A stretch of DNA of 64,000 nucleotides, taken from Morinoia aosen. Its lineage: Eukaryota > Arthropoda > Malacostraca > Amphipoda > Talitridae. Below are positions 12,301 to 24,900 of this stretch, piece by piece. Made by a program: the position numbers and the translations under genes. Location of the stretch: NCBI GenBank assembly GCA_030386875.1, contig CM059563.1, positions 31,038,139 through 31,102,138 of the forward strand. Direction: 5' to 3'. Under the pieces are notes generated by a model that ran no database searches, was not told the DNA's origin, and was given only the letters and a program-made list of their open reading frames with translations. The number at the start of each line of letters is the position of its first letter. The first letter of the stretch is position 1.

Positions 12301-13900
12301 ATTTAAAATAATTCATTTCCTATTACGAAATAAATTTTAGCGAATTAGTTGACATGTTATCGTGCAATTGCATTTTTCGTATGTTTTAGAAAGGTTATAT
12401 ATGTATTCGAGCTATAAAGCATGTTTTTCAATATGTCTTCTTCCAACCTACCCAAACCGACTACAGTAACCACGTAAACGAAGTTAATGTATCAATAATC
12501 GTTGTTCCATTCGCTTCTACAAGTATTTTCTTCGAGAGACAAAATTATTCAAAAATTTTACCCATTATTTTTCTCATGGAGTTTTATACTTTGATAATTT
12601 TTTCTATTGGTTTGATTTGAGAAGACAAATCAATGGTGATGAACTCTAACGACTCTTTACCCTGACCCTAAGCCCTTCTCTTTCTTTATAAGCAATAATT
12701 TCTTCCTTAACTGTAATTCCAAAATGAACGGAAACAAGGCAACTTTGCGCACATCACTATGTGCTATAATAAAAGAACAGTGTTACTTTATGGAGATATC
12801 AGCTTTCCAACTGAATTTTAGCAAAATAAAGCCCTGGTATTTGAACTAGCCCTGCAAAGTTCATTTATCCCGAGTTCTTTTGGGTAAGAATAGTTAGTCC
12901 TACACATAATTTGCATATACAGTTGAGCTCTCCTATTTAGGAGGGATTTATACCGAATGAATTGGAGGCTGGGCAGTAATTCAGGCGGAGTCGTCGATGC
13001 CTACCAGGTGCTGCGATAAGGCCTCTAATGAACACAAGAGGCTCGACTGCGTCCTCCCAGCGACGGTGGCCGGGGAGCTGATGCGCCGCTCCGGCTGCAT
13101 TGCACGCTGATGCCAAACAGCAACGCAACGTACAATGGGAAGCACAAAAACTATTTCCCTTGAGTTAAAAAGGCAACTCGCTTTTATATCATCCCTGTTC
13201 ATCGTGAAGACGACTTCAGTAAGGATTTTTTGAACGCCATCTATTTGTATTTACTAGATGCATTTTCTGCCCGCGATTTCCTTCGCGCAGAACTGAACAA
13301 TTATTTATTTCGCTCATGCGTGATGACATAAGAAAGAGCAAATGCAATTTTTCTTCTTTCTCTTTCTATGATGTTGCATCTAAGTGCAATATAAGGTCCT
13401 CTGTTAAATATCTTCGAAATATATTTTTTATCCAGCTTTATTTACGCGAATTTTTCATTATTTTCTGAACAGTTGCATTTAATTTTCTCCTAAACGAATC
13501 TAGGAAACGTCTTAGATAAATAATTTTCAACTCTCTCCATTGATCTTTTCTTTAGAATTCCAATGTTTCATTTCAACTCTCGCTAGAGCGTTTTGTTGTA
13601 TACATTGTGGTGAATGGTAAAAGAAGTGGCTGCGCGCGGTGCAGGTATGCATATAGATCAGGAAGCGCGCTGGCTCGTCCAAATGGAACTCAATGCGGAC
13701 CTGTATACTAACGCCGCCTGTATTGGAAGGATTGCTTGTACGCTGCTGGTCAGGTTCTCGAGTGAACTCGGCCGTTATGTAGCTGCCTGTCAGTGCTAAC
13801 ACATCATATGACATTTTTGGGACGTAAAGATGATGTACTGTTACAAATTTTATTAAAAAACACGGTATTATTGATGGTAAAAACTTTAATACAATTTTTA
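9335..13900. other. Intergenic, nothing recognised
   Basis: AT-rich DNA with short open frames only. A GC-richer patch at about 10,400-10,520 is open in two plus-strand frames but resembles no family. A short direct duplication at 11,824-11,870 is listed separately. Confidence 0.4.
11824..11870. repeat. Direct duplication of 21 bases
   Basis: The 21-base string beginning GGTCGCGGCAGCTGATG occurs at 11824-11844 and again at 11850-11870, separated by five bases (TTTTT). The copies are identical, so the duplication is recent or the result of replication slippage. Confidence 0.9.
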
Positions 13901-13940
13901 CTGGAGCTTTCGAGCCACCCACAGCTCTTTATCAGTAGTC
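13901..13940 (-). other. Degenerate hammerhead-ribozyme-like motif
   Basis: On the minus strand the segment reads CTGATAA, then AGAGC, an 8-base loop, GCTC, then GAAA. That is the order of a hammerhead core (CUGAUGA, stem II, GAAA) with one change in the first box, and GAGC/GCTC can pair as stem II. Hammerheads are known near the ends of Penelope-like retroelements, whose genomic copies show comparable strings in arthropods. Stems I and III are not convincing here and no reverse transcriptase is visible nearby, so this may be a relic or chance. Confidence 0.22.
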
Positions 13941-14099
13941 ATAAGTAAAACAATAGAAATCTGCAAAGTGTAAAATCTAAAGTGTAGATATATTACATCA
14001 AAATTGCAAAAGATCAAATTAAAATTACGAATGTAAAAACTTAAAAATCATGGGAAAAAAGACACCAGAGTTAACCTGCCATGCGTGCGCACTTGAACT

Positions 14100-14116
14100 C
14101 CCCCCCCCCCCCCCCC
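14100..14116. repeat. Poly-C run of 17 bases
   Basis: Seventeen consecutive C residues, followed four bases later by a seven-base A run. Such a homopolymer is prone to slippage and to length error in assemblies. Confidence 0.9.
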
Positions 14117-15035
14117 TTCAAAAAAAGATAGAATTTTCACTCCCAAACTAAAATACTCAATGGTACAGGCGCGTCTCATTTTAAAGAGTTGGCTTCATTT
14201 GGTGAATTGAAATTCTTTCGGTTTATTGTGAATCAAATAAGTTGGTGTTCCCCGTAACTTCAAGACTAACCTCAAGCATTGGTGGTCGTTTGCGAGAACT
14301 TGTTCATTACTAGAACAACAAGGTAGGCTCGCAGTGCGACTACTTCATTGTGCGGGCAGGAGCACCTAACAGCGCGTGTGTGGGGGTGAGGGGACGCCTC
14401 TCAACAGTGTGGAGCGTCGCGCTGGCAGCGCTATGTTTGCGAACAACGCTGCTTTGCATGGAAGATGGTACCCGATCCTTCACTCTGCATGAACTTTCAG
14501 AAGGGAAATTATTTCGAAAAATAAATTTGATTTGCAATTGCAGGTAGTGCTTACCAGCATTATTAACGATGCATTTATTATGTCACGAGATTTGGCCCCG
14601 CCTCCTTACTAAATTGCTTTAGTAAGAAAATCAGGTTCTCGGAATTGAGGACTTGGCAAACCTCCACAATTGACACAATACTCAAGAAATACAAGAAAAT
14701 ACACAAAAACACAGTTATTAAGGGAAACAATCAACAGATACCTATTCTAAAATTAGGGCTGTACTCACCAATGATTAGAGACCCGACTTACATCAGCGCG
14801 TTTCTGTGCACTATCTGCCTCGATGAAATGTGATGCTAGCGTTAACGGGGGTTTTGAACGCCAGTGAAATGCTAAGAAATTTTTATCATTTAACACCCTA
14901 CTGCAAAACATTATCCGTAAATTACTGGGACTGTAAGTTACACAAATTGACAAAGGCTGCTCTACCTAATTGACCGGTCAATTTCTTTAAGTAAACTACA
15001 CACCGAACACATATAAAGAAATGATGCCTAACTGT
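14117..15035. other. Intergenic, nothing recognised
   Basis: AT-rich sequence with overlapping short frames of about 65 codons on both strands near 14,350-14,540. None looks like a known family. Confidence 0.4.
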
Positions 15036-15132
15036 CGGGGTGGCGCACTCCAACGGCACAGTGGATGGTTATCAGCCTCGGATCACAAATTCATTCGCCC
15101 AAGAGCAGCTTCAGTTCAAATCCCTGTTTCAT
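15036..15132 (+). repeat. tRNA-like stretch, possible tRNA-derived SINE
   Basis: GGCACAGTGGATGGTTATCAGC resembles a tRNA A box and D arm, here trailing into CCTCGG. About 45 bases on, CAGTTCAAATCCCTG matches the B-box consensus GTTCRANNC. Spacing between the two boxes suits RNA polymerase III promoters. Stems are too poor for a functional tRNA. A tRNA-derived SINE head is a reasonable reading; no A-rich tail or target duplication was identified. Confidence 0.38.
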
Positions 15133-15519
15133 ACACAGTGCAGATAATGTCTTTCGACGTTTTTATGCAGAGACCGAACTTGCAAACGAAAAGGAAACCG
15201 CCCTCCTGTAGGACAACAAAATTTACCGATTACTTTGTTTCTACAATTTTCTCATATATATATTTACATATTCGACATTTAATTCAGCTGCACCAATTTT
15301 TTTTTTACGTTATATGAACCTATTGTTTCCAACGGTATCTATCGTAACAAAAGAACGAGTCTCACCCTCCCGGCGAAGCAACTAAGAATTTTTTTCCTAA
15401 GCGACCTCCACGGTACGGGACCTTCTTCCCTCTGCAAAAGTAGATGTGAAATTTTAATCTATTGATTCAAAAAAATGTATCTTAACAAGTTTCACTTCTC
15501 ACTTATTTTTCAACGTATG
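15133..15519. other. Intergenic, nothing recognised
   Basis: AT-rich sequence containing an ATATATATA stretch near 15,255. It may include the body of the SINE-like element just upstream, but I cannot define its end. Confidence 0.35.
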
Positions 15520-15664
15520 ACATTTTAAGTTAACACCTAGTCACGACGCAGAGTATAACATTTTATATTAACACCTAGCCACGACGCAGAGTATAACATT
15601 TTAAGTTAACACCTAGCCACGACGCAGAGTATAACATTTTAAGTTAACACCTAGCCACGACGCA
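15520..15664. repeat. 38-bp tandem repeat, about 3.8 copies
   Basis: Units begin ACATTTTAAGTTAACACC at 15520, 15558, 15596 and 15634, always 38 bases apart, the last truncated after ACGACGC. Two internal substitutions mark the first two copies (AGTCACG in the first; ATATTAAC for AGTTAAC in the second). Confidence 0.95.
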
Positions 15665-18600
15665 CCTTATCGAAAGGCTTTTTAAAACTTACTAACTCTT
15701 GTTCTCCGCGCTACCCAGAGTGTTCTTTGAGGGCTACCCTCTTACCCAATACATGGCCAATAGTACTTCTCCTGCACTTCCAAACACACGTCTACCCCAT
15801 TCCATTGGCTGTTCTGGAGGTCGCACGCATCTTATTCGCTGTGACAATAACGCGACTTATCCCGCCCATCTTTTACGAGTTAATCTTGAAGTCAGAAACC
15901 GTTGCTATGGTTACTCTGTATCTCAAGTACAGCGATTAGTCACTGTCACCCCTCGTGGTTTTTCTTATTACCAGCGTGTTCGGCGAACAAGGCTTCCCAC
16001 GGCTCTACCCTGGACTGGGCCTCTCGGTCAGCAATAAATTTTTGCGTGCGGTTACACACTGCCCCTCTGTGCTCTCGAGGTCTGCTTTCAAAGCAAACAT
16101 TAGCCCTAGACTCGAGTGCACAACTACACTCACACGATACATAAACTTATGTTGAATCAAAACATTCAGGCCTCTAACACACATGTTGTAGCGACCCATC
16201 TGTACCGCTGGAATGCGCCTGAACACAATTTATAAACTCACAATTTTAGTTCAAACAAAAAAAGGTAAATACGCACAACTTATCCCAAAAATTTAAGCAT
16301 GAAAGTATATTCCAATAAAACATGAAAGTATATCCTAACATTTAGGTTTATTCAGACCCTAATTGATGTACGGAATAAGAACATATAATATCTTATTTGG
16401 AAAAGAGGAACTGTTTAAATTGTCACTGTTCGCATGCATCTGGTGTTTAATTACCCTATGCTCTGACTTTTCCGGACATAATCGGAAGATTGCTCTCACG
16501 TGGAAATGATTGATGGCTGATGTGATGCGTGATAAATTGGAGCTCGCCGTTCCTGGGTAATTTGTTCCGCTTCTGCGTTTTTGAAATCAAAAGTCGCTGC
16601 TGCATTGTTATTAGCGCGGATTTTAAGAGCAAGTTCCACCGGGGTCTGCGGTGCCTCATATGAAATTAACGAAGCTGTGATCATGGCGCTATTTTACTGG
16701 ACTCCTCGTTTACTGAAGCCGAGCGTAAATCCGCCGGAATGAAGCTCTCTAGGCGCCAAATCTAAAATGTAAATTGGAACCGCAATTGACGGTCGCGGGC
16801 TCGCCATTACCGTCATGCGCTCGCCGTGCCAACCTGAAGACGTCCGTGACTTATGCGATGCTCTCAACTTTGCTGGGTTCTCTCCATCTCGTGATCGCGT
16901 TTTTCTTCCAGTTGTTCGTTCTTCTTTTTCCTAAAGACATGAAACTATTTAACACATTCCTATTTTTGAATTATGTTTCTACCAAACGTATCATGTTGAA
17001 CAAGATTGTTCTGCAAATCATCATGTTGACTTACGTCTTTAGTTGTAAGTAATAGGAGTAATCTTGATAGTGCATCTTTGCATTTCATTTTCGTCTTTGT
17101 GTTCTTCTACTGAATTCATACTTAAATGGCTTTGCCTCATTTCATTTATTTGAATTTTTATCTTTTTGAAGTACCTCCGATACTGCATCATTTTTTCTAT
17201 TTTCTAATGGGCAATACCATCTGCGTGAAGCGAAATATACAAGCTCTGCGGCACATACCCATTTTCTGTGTGACTAGTTTTTCCTTCTTCCGAATAGCTT
17301 AAGTAGATTTTTGCATTAAATTTAATTATAAGTTTATGTGAACGGCCAGTGTTTCTTAAAAAATCGTTTTTGAAAGAGGGTTGGAATCACTTTTAAATCA
17401 TCATTTTTTTTTAATTTTACCTCACTATTTTGCCACATTATCCCTTTGCTGCTTGTTCAACATTTTTCATTAGGCTTTCAATCCCAGTGAAGTAATTAAT
17501 TACTTAATCAAACTATATGCTTAGTAGAAGGATTGATTTCGTACTGATGGAAGTTATAGATATAACCACAAGTTATCAAGCACACTGCTTGAGCTCCAGC
17601 AGGACCAAATCAGAAGAACTGAGCACTAACAGCGATCAAGCCAAGTTTTTAGCTTCCATCGCGGCAAAAGCTAGAGTGCGACGGTCTTAGCCTGATGTTA
17701 CTGTTCCCGCCAGTGACCAGTGATGTACTCGCCTGAAGCTAAACTTAGGGAGAACAGCGCCAGACGTATTTACACGTCGATTCTCAGCTATTCTAAGCCT
17801 GTCTACTTCTGAAAGGAGTACTCTCGTAAAAATTCATCTAAAGATGAAAATTTCCCCCAATTGCCTTTAATTGCAGGGAAGGAGGAGATTGAACAGCTGA
17901 GTCGTTTATAATAGACTGGAGTGCGGTGTCCGTTCATGAATGAGAGAGGGTGGAATTTTGGCCACGCACTCCTCAAAGTTGAATACGCTGGAATGTTTGT
18001 GTTTGAGTGTTGTGTGTTCCCTTCAAGAACTTAATCATTATTGTCAAACCTCTTTGATAAAGCTGTGAGATCAAATCTGCAGCTGTGTGTTCATTTCGTT
18101 TGTTAAGGGAAGTGACTTTCCAAAGGTTTATTGTCCCACACTTCTTATGAAAATGTAAGGTCCATTTTTAATTGTATAACCGGGAAGGGAAACGGTCCCT
18201 ACCACAAAAACCAATATCACGTTTCAACTTTGTGATAAATTACCTTCGTCATTCTCAAAAAGACCTGAAACATTTCCATAAACTTCATAAGATCCTGTTC
18301 CATAAACTTCTTTCAATCATGCTGCTTCAATGGGCAGGGTGCGTGAGCATATTTTGTGCATAGATTCCTCATTCTCTTAATTCCGTGTCAAATGGTACGT
18401 TCCTCCATTTCACTTCACCATACCTGTAGTGTATTGATAATGACTTGAATGAATTGATAATCTATCTTAATCTGCACTGGAATATAACAATATAAAATTG
18501 CTTTAAAATATTTGTGCCAGTATATTAAGCCCATTCATATTTAGTTGCTGATGGCGCAGAATTCTCGTTAATTGGCCTCAATTTTTATTACTAGCCAAAA

Positions 18601-21312
18601 AGTGAGGATTGATCTTGATGCAAATATCATGAAATTGGCAATGATCCAACTGTTTTTTCACAAATATTCGACGAACGCAATAGAAGCAGACTTATTGCAG
18701 CCACTCCAATAAAACCGTGGATGGCCACTCGACTTTTAAATTGTACGCTGGGAATTTTTTGAGCTCTCCTATCAGAGTAAACAATGACTGAAATCGGATC
18801 GTGTGATGTTTTCTTCGGTTTCCAACTCTATTTCTTGCTTCCTTGGGCCGAAGATGAGAAATGAGGGACGCAGAGGTATTCTCTCGAAGCCATTCTTCAA
18901 GGCCTCGAGAAAAAGAGTCCTGGGACTACGTCGTCGGGATCAACCGTTGTTGATAAATGTCTCCTATCAGTCACGGGAAATCCTCATCGGAATTTAATTA
19001 AGGCGCTGAATTGTTTTTGATGTATTATTCTTGGGGCTCCTTCGTGAGACGCTGCCGGAATTCTGAGATTTATTGCTACTGTCATAAATCTGCACGAGTC
19101 TCCTTCGAATTACGTTGAAGTCTCCCCACACCCTCGTGCACTTGACCACTGAGGTGCGAGTCCTTAACGGATCTTGTGGATATATTTCTGGGACGTTGTG
19201 CGGAAACAGTGCAAGTTTTGCTGTACAATCATCATGGTGCATGGCAGGCCAATTCCTAACATGTGGTGTACAAAATATGCCCATTAGTCAGTATGAAGGG
19301 ATTCTTTCAATTCTGCGTTAACGTGTTTTAAATTATGTTTCCTAAAGTTTAACTCACTTCGTGAAAAGAAGACATTCACAAATTTTTCTATCAGGCAGGT
19401 CATACATTTGGTCTCTTTTAAAATGCCGAATAATTTAACACGACAAGATAAGACTAACTGTACCAGAACGCCTTTTGCTCTACTCTGTATTGCGTTTTCG
19501 GCCTAATGTCATTAGCAATTGAATGATCCTCAAGCTTGTCATCTTGTACAGATTGCGGCGCATTTTTTCGTCGGGGTTTCCTTTCTCAAGCTGCTAGTTC
19601 TGAGCTAGGGTAATCGTTTTATTTTGATCAAATGAATCATGTGAGACATATTTCTCATAATCATTATGCATCAACAGCACATTTGGCTCACAATACTCAC
19701 AAGCCCCCCTTTGATACCGCGCCTGGAGCTACAAGCTTTCACCAAAAGCTGCGAATCTTCGTTTGTGCGAATGTATGTTTTGGGTTTTCCGCATTGAACG
19801 GTTCACCTTACATTTATCTTCAACTTTTATTCAAAAGTTCATGTTTTATTCATCTTTTTTGAATATAAACCTAACGAATTTTGACCCTACTAAAATTTGA
19901 CTGCGGTTGAAAAGGTCGTCGTTGAAATCCGCGGATGAAAGTAGGTGCACGGGTCTGCCTTATGAGAATGCCTGGATGTATAACGTACAGTTGTTCACCA
20001 AAATTCAGCGCCATGTTTGTGAATTAATAAATACTGTTGTGTGGTTCCAATAATGGCTAATCGTTAGCAAATTTTAGAAACATGTTTGAGTGGGAAACAG
20101 GGGCAGCATAGAGAGATCAAAAGGACACAGAATCGTAAGGATTCGAAGTATCGCAAAATACGTTAAAAAAGTTGTTTTCCTGATGGGAATTATCAATGAA
20201 GTTGGTAGCTATTAATTCCGTTCGGAGTTAAAGGATTTCTCAAACCCAGGGCCCACCTCCTCCCAACGCCCGGTGACTGCATGAGTGGTGCCAACTTCTC
20301 AAGTGGCCGAAACTCTGTCTATTACACGTCTCCCTCCTCGTACTTTGAGATAGCCTGGGTCCCCATGCTGTAAAAAAACTCTTCTAATTTGCATTAGACT
20401 TCAGAAACGTCGAGCTCAATTTCTTTCTGCATTTGGTCGATTTTCGTAGCAAAGTTGTGGGACATTTCGTTTAATCCTTGGAATTTCTGTGCCTTTCATT
20501 AGTGCCAGAATTTTTGGTCATTGCAAGACGACGAAAGACATTAAAAGCCAACCTAATTGTTATACTTCGAGAGCTCAGCATCAATTTTGAAAGGAAAATT
20601 GTGAACCTAGCTCTGAGAAGCAAGCTACGCATTCTGCTTCCGGCTTGAAATCAAGGAAAGGCTATGGCGGAAACCAGAAATAAAATCGAGGAAAATGGAG
20701 CAAGCCAAAAACAATGAAGGGCGCCACGGCAGCACGCGCAGGCGCTGCATGCGAGCTCCACCAAATTTATGAGGGCGAGTGCATGAATACCGCAATTCTG
20801 CCCATATCCGCCCTGCAAATTATGAGCCTTTAAATTTTTGTCCTCTTGCAGGAAATTAACCAAAAAGCTTCCTGGTTTATAAAAGGCACTGATCGATTCA
20901 AAGCGAGCGGAGTTAATGGTGGAAGCTTTTTATAATTTAGTCGAAAGCTCTGTTTTCTACTTCTCTTCGAATACTTGATTCAGTTAACCTGACATCGAGA
21001 TCGTATTGGCAAATTTACGAAGCGATCCAGGGTTGACGGTGCCAAGATTTTCGAGGAATGGCCGTGGCCATTGGAAGGGTGGGTAAAACACCCGCAGCGG
21101 CGCTGAGTGTGGCATTTGGCCTGATAAATGACCTGTAAAGACATTACCGGCGGGGAGCCATGACTTCGAGTAGCCCTCAACAGCTCTACCACACCGCCCT
21201 CGTTTGCTCGCTCGTCCTACGTACACGCACGTGCCACTGAAAGCAACTTGCCCTTCTGGTGTCCTCTGCTGCGTGTTACGGGCGTATTTTGTCAGCAAGT
21301 GCTTTAACTTTT
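15665..21312. other. Intergenic, no gene recognised
   Basis: AT-rich DNA with short frames only. The interval 16,680-16,830 is compositionally more complex than its surroundings and could be conserved non-coding sequence, but no motif decides this. No transposase or reverse-transcriptase motifs were noticed. Confidence 0.35.
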
Positions 21313-21932
21313 GTTAGGTTCCCTTATAGTGAGATGGATGGAATATCAGTGCAGACAGGGAGATGTCTGATTTTGTTAGGTGCTCTCGTAGTGAGATGAA
21401 TGGAATATCAGTGCAGACAGGGAGATGTCTGATTTTGTTAGGTGCTCTCGTTGTGAGATGAATGGAATATCAGTGCAGACAGGGAGATGTCTGATTTTGT
21501 TAGGTGCCCGCGTAGTGAGATGAATGGAATATCAGTGCAGACAGGGAGATGTCTGATTTTGTTAGGTGCCCTGGTCGTGAGATGAATGGAATATCAGTGC
21601 AGACAGGGAGATGTCTGATTTTGTTAGGTGCCCTCGTCGTGAGATGAATGGAATATCAGTGCAGACAGGGAGATGTCTGATTTTGTTAGGTGCCCTGGTC
21701 GTGAGATTAATGGAATATCAGTATAGACAGGGAGATATCTGATTTTGTTAGGAGCCCTCGTAGTGAGATGAATGGAATATCAGTGCAGACAGGGAGATGT
21801 CTGATTTTGTTAGGAGCCCTCGTAGTGAGATGAATGGAATATCAGTGCAGACAGGAAGATGTCTGATTTTGTTAGGTGCCCTCGTCGTGAGATGAATGGA
21901 ATATCAGTGCAGACAGGGAGATGTCTGATTTT
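21313..21932. repeat. 62-bp tandem repeat, 10 copies
   Basis: Units begin GTTAGG at 21313, 21375, 21437 and then every 62 bases to 21871; the tenth ends at 21932, so 10 x 62 = 620 bases with no length change. Most variation lies in the ten bases after GTTAGG (for example TGCCCTCGTC against TGCTCTCGTA), while the part from GAATGGAATATCAGTGC to the end is nearly invariant. Each unit carries CAGACA, six bases, then TGTCTG, a six-base-pair hairpin. Confidence 0.97.
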
Positions 21933-24900
21933 TCTATCTCGTAACGTGAGCTTGGCAGAACCATGGACCTCTGCATTCCTATACGGAAGCTTGCTGGGGT
22001 CAAACCACTGCCACCACTAAATTTATTGCTGCCACGTATTTCTTGTGTGTTTCATTTTCATGTATGTTTTTCCTTCATTCACGTTAATTGAAGTGTAATT
22101 TGTTTCTTCATTCATTCAGTATGAATTTTGCATTTTTATTTTAATATGTATACCCATTTCATGTTTCATGTAAAACGATACTTATTTTACTTCGAGCCCT
22201 TTCTACATTGACCAAATATACTAACCATTTACTGCTATCACTTACCTCAGAATTTCTATTGTCGCGCGCATTTTACTCAGGTAAGAAAAACAGCTCCAAA
22301 TATAACTAATTCTTACACTTTTCATGCGAACTTTCCATATGTGCCTTCGTCGCATCGAGCTGTCATTGGAGGCATGCAGGAGCTGTCGTGCCTGCATTTG
22401 CATTAGTGCGAGTGACGAGACTTGGCTGCTCTGATGTTGACAAAGTCACTTTCTTGCTTATTCTGGCATCTGCCCGTCGCCAGCCCCTCCTCAGATTGCC
22501 TCCGAAGCCGCTGCAAATCTCTATTGTCTTTATCAGACGCTTTGTTGTCATTTCCAGGGGGATGTTTCAAATCGCGCACGTCGGGGAAATAAAAAGTCCT
22601 CTTTTTGTTAGCGTATTCCTCGTCGCTTGTCCAGAAAGATTGCATCATTACGCTATTCTTTGTGCAGAAACACAGAAGCAAGGGAGAGATTTTAATTAAT
22701 TTTCCCCCTATTTTTCATCTCCCTCGACAAGAGATTCTTATTATCGCATAAATTTCTTTGTGTCGTTGTGATATCTGTTCATAATACCGTCCTGTAGAAT
22801 GGCAACTTATCCTCCCACAGCGTATCAAGTTACCTGCTTGCAGGCAGCTCATCAAGAATCTGACGTTATCAAAACTGCGCTGATAAATTGTGTTTCGTTA
22901 CGACATCGTGTGTTCTCGTTCATCAATCACATTTGATTAGTTCAGGCCATTGTGCAGAGAGCTGCGTCGTTGATATGCAGGGCATGGCATCGCACATGGG
23001 TAAATACGCTTATAATCTTCAACCGTAAATACGCTTTTTCCTTCCCGTCTTTGGCGTTAGCGTTCAACTTAATTAGTTCATCCATTTTTCTCATAACTTA
23101 TCTCGCATCGCACAGTATCTGAGATTTTGCTTCATTAATGAACATCATTTTCCGACATGAGTTTTGCAATTTATTGGATGTGTGCGAATACAAATTGCCC
23201 TTGACTAAAGTGTGTTCCTCCATTTTGAGCTTCATTCTTGCTCGTGCACTCCGCATTTTGCGATTATTATATTATATATTTTCGAAGCATTGCATAACTT
23301 TGGGCTCTGGGCTCCGGGTTGGCATGGTACCTGAGTTCCTCTCAGAGGAGACGTGATTGTGTCTGTTATGGTAAGCGCCAGTGTTTGAGGTAATGGCACT
23401 CGGACGTGTCCCGAGTTGCCTGCTGTGTGTTGATACCGCACGCATGCGTGAATATGTTCAGCTGTTTGGTATGCTATTTTGACTTTCTTTCCTTTGCATG
23501 CCGTTGAATAACTTCTCAATCAGGTAAGCTTCTTCCACTGGTGATAATTGTTCAAGTCTCTGACATTTTTTTCTGGAACTTTGGAGTCATTGCCTTGATT
23601 TTTTTCTCTTTCTCTTTCTGTTTTGCCTTGTTTTCTTCGAGAAGTAAATAACGAAGATGGTGGCCACTGTTGGTTTGAACGCCTTTGTTCAACTTTCTTC
23701 TCTTAACCAATTCCGGTCGGTCCCTGGATTTCAGTATTGTCGAAATAACTATACTCGATATTTTACTAAACAGACCAGAAATTTGGTGTGATGTTAGCCG
23801 TATATTAGATACGTTTATTTGAGACTATTTCAAACCTATTTTCATTGCCGATGCTCGCAATTGGGAATCCATTGTTGCTTTACATTAGGTGCGAATATCT
23901 ACTGGGAGTAGCGTGGCATTTGGTAGCCACCATTAATTATCAAAGTAGGCCTACCGTGTAGTACCTCTCCCAAACTTCGAGGTACAAAAGGGACAGGAGT
24001 TCCCTCAACTTGATATTAATGATGGTGTTTGTATGAGGGGAGTGCTACGAATGTTCCTTAATTCTTGGATAGAGCGGGCATTTGTTCACGCACATCTGGG
24101 TACATATGGCTCGAAATGGCGCTCACTTGAGCGACTGTAACCTCTTCTTCTCTACAACTGTGGTTAGATGCCTAAATTTCTCATAAGTAAAAAATTCAGG
24201 TAGCCTTGCCTAGTAATTAATTATAAAATTTCTCAATAAGTTATTATATACTGAACCTATATTTTATGAGTGAAAACTAAAATGGACATTGACTATCAGA
24301 AGTCCATTGTCCTCGCTCAATTTTTAATCTTATTCCTACATTATTGTGTGATTTTGATTTATAGCAGACGATATGCTGGACCAGCTTCTACGGTGCTTGC
24401 GTTTGGATGCCAGTCGGGGTTACGCACTGCCAACGAGCAAAGACGCACGACTCCTTGCGAGAGATTGATGGATTCTTCGATAACATTCTGCCGTGCAGGT
24501 TGATGTGAGAGTATTAGAAAACTGTGCCCATAAATATTCGAAGTTTTTTGTAATCTGCCATTTGATGTATAGATGTATGCATGCGGTAATTGTCTATCGG
24601 ATCTAACATGACGCCCATTTTGCGGTTGAGCTACTATTATTCGAGTAGTGAAAATTCTCATCAAATTTACGTGAAGGTACGCGCTAATTCCAACTCAAGC
24701 TGCGAGACCTGTCTGTCCCTTACATGCCGTGGTCCCTCATCTGAGACACAAGTACGCGGACTCGCTCTGTCAAGTTAGCTGGAGGGAGTAACGGTCACAC
24801 ATCGGTGCAGTTGTGGACTGACCCAACAATGTCATATTCCTTCAGATGGATCGAACTCCAGATCTAAGGCTGTTTGTTAGTCCTGGGAGTTGACACAAAT

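Noticed and set aside
24845-24865. GTTCGATCC-type B box on the minus strand
   Set aside because: No A box at a suitable distance and no foldable tRNA, so it was not called as a SINE.
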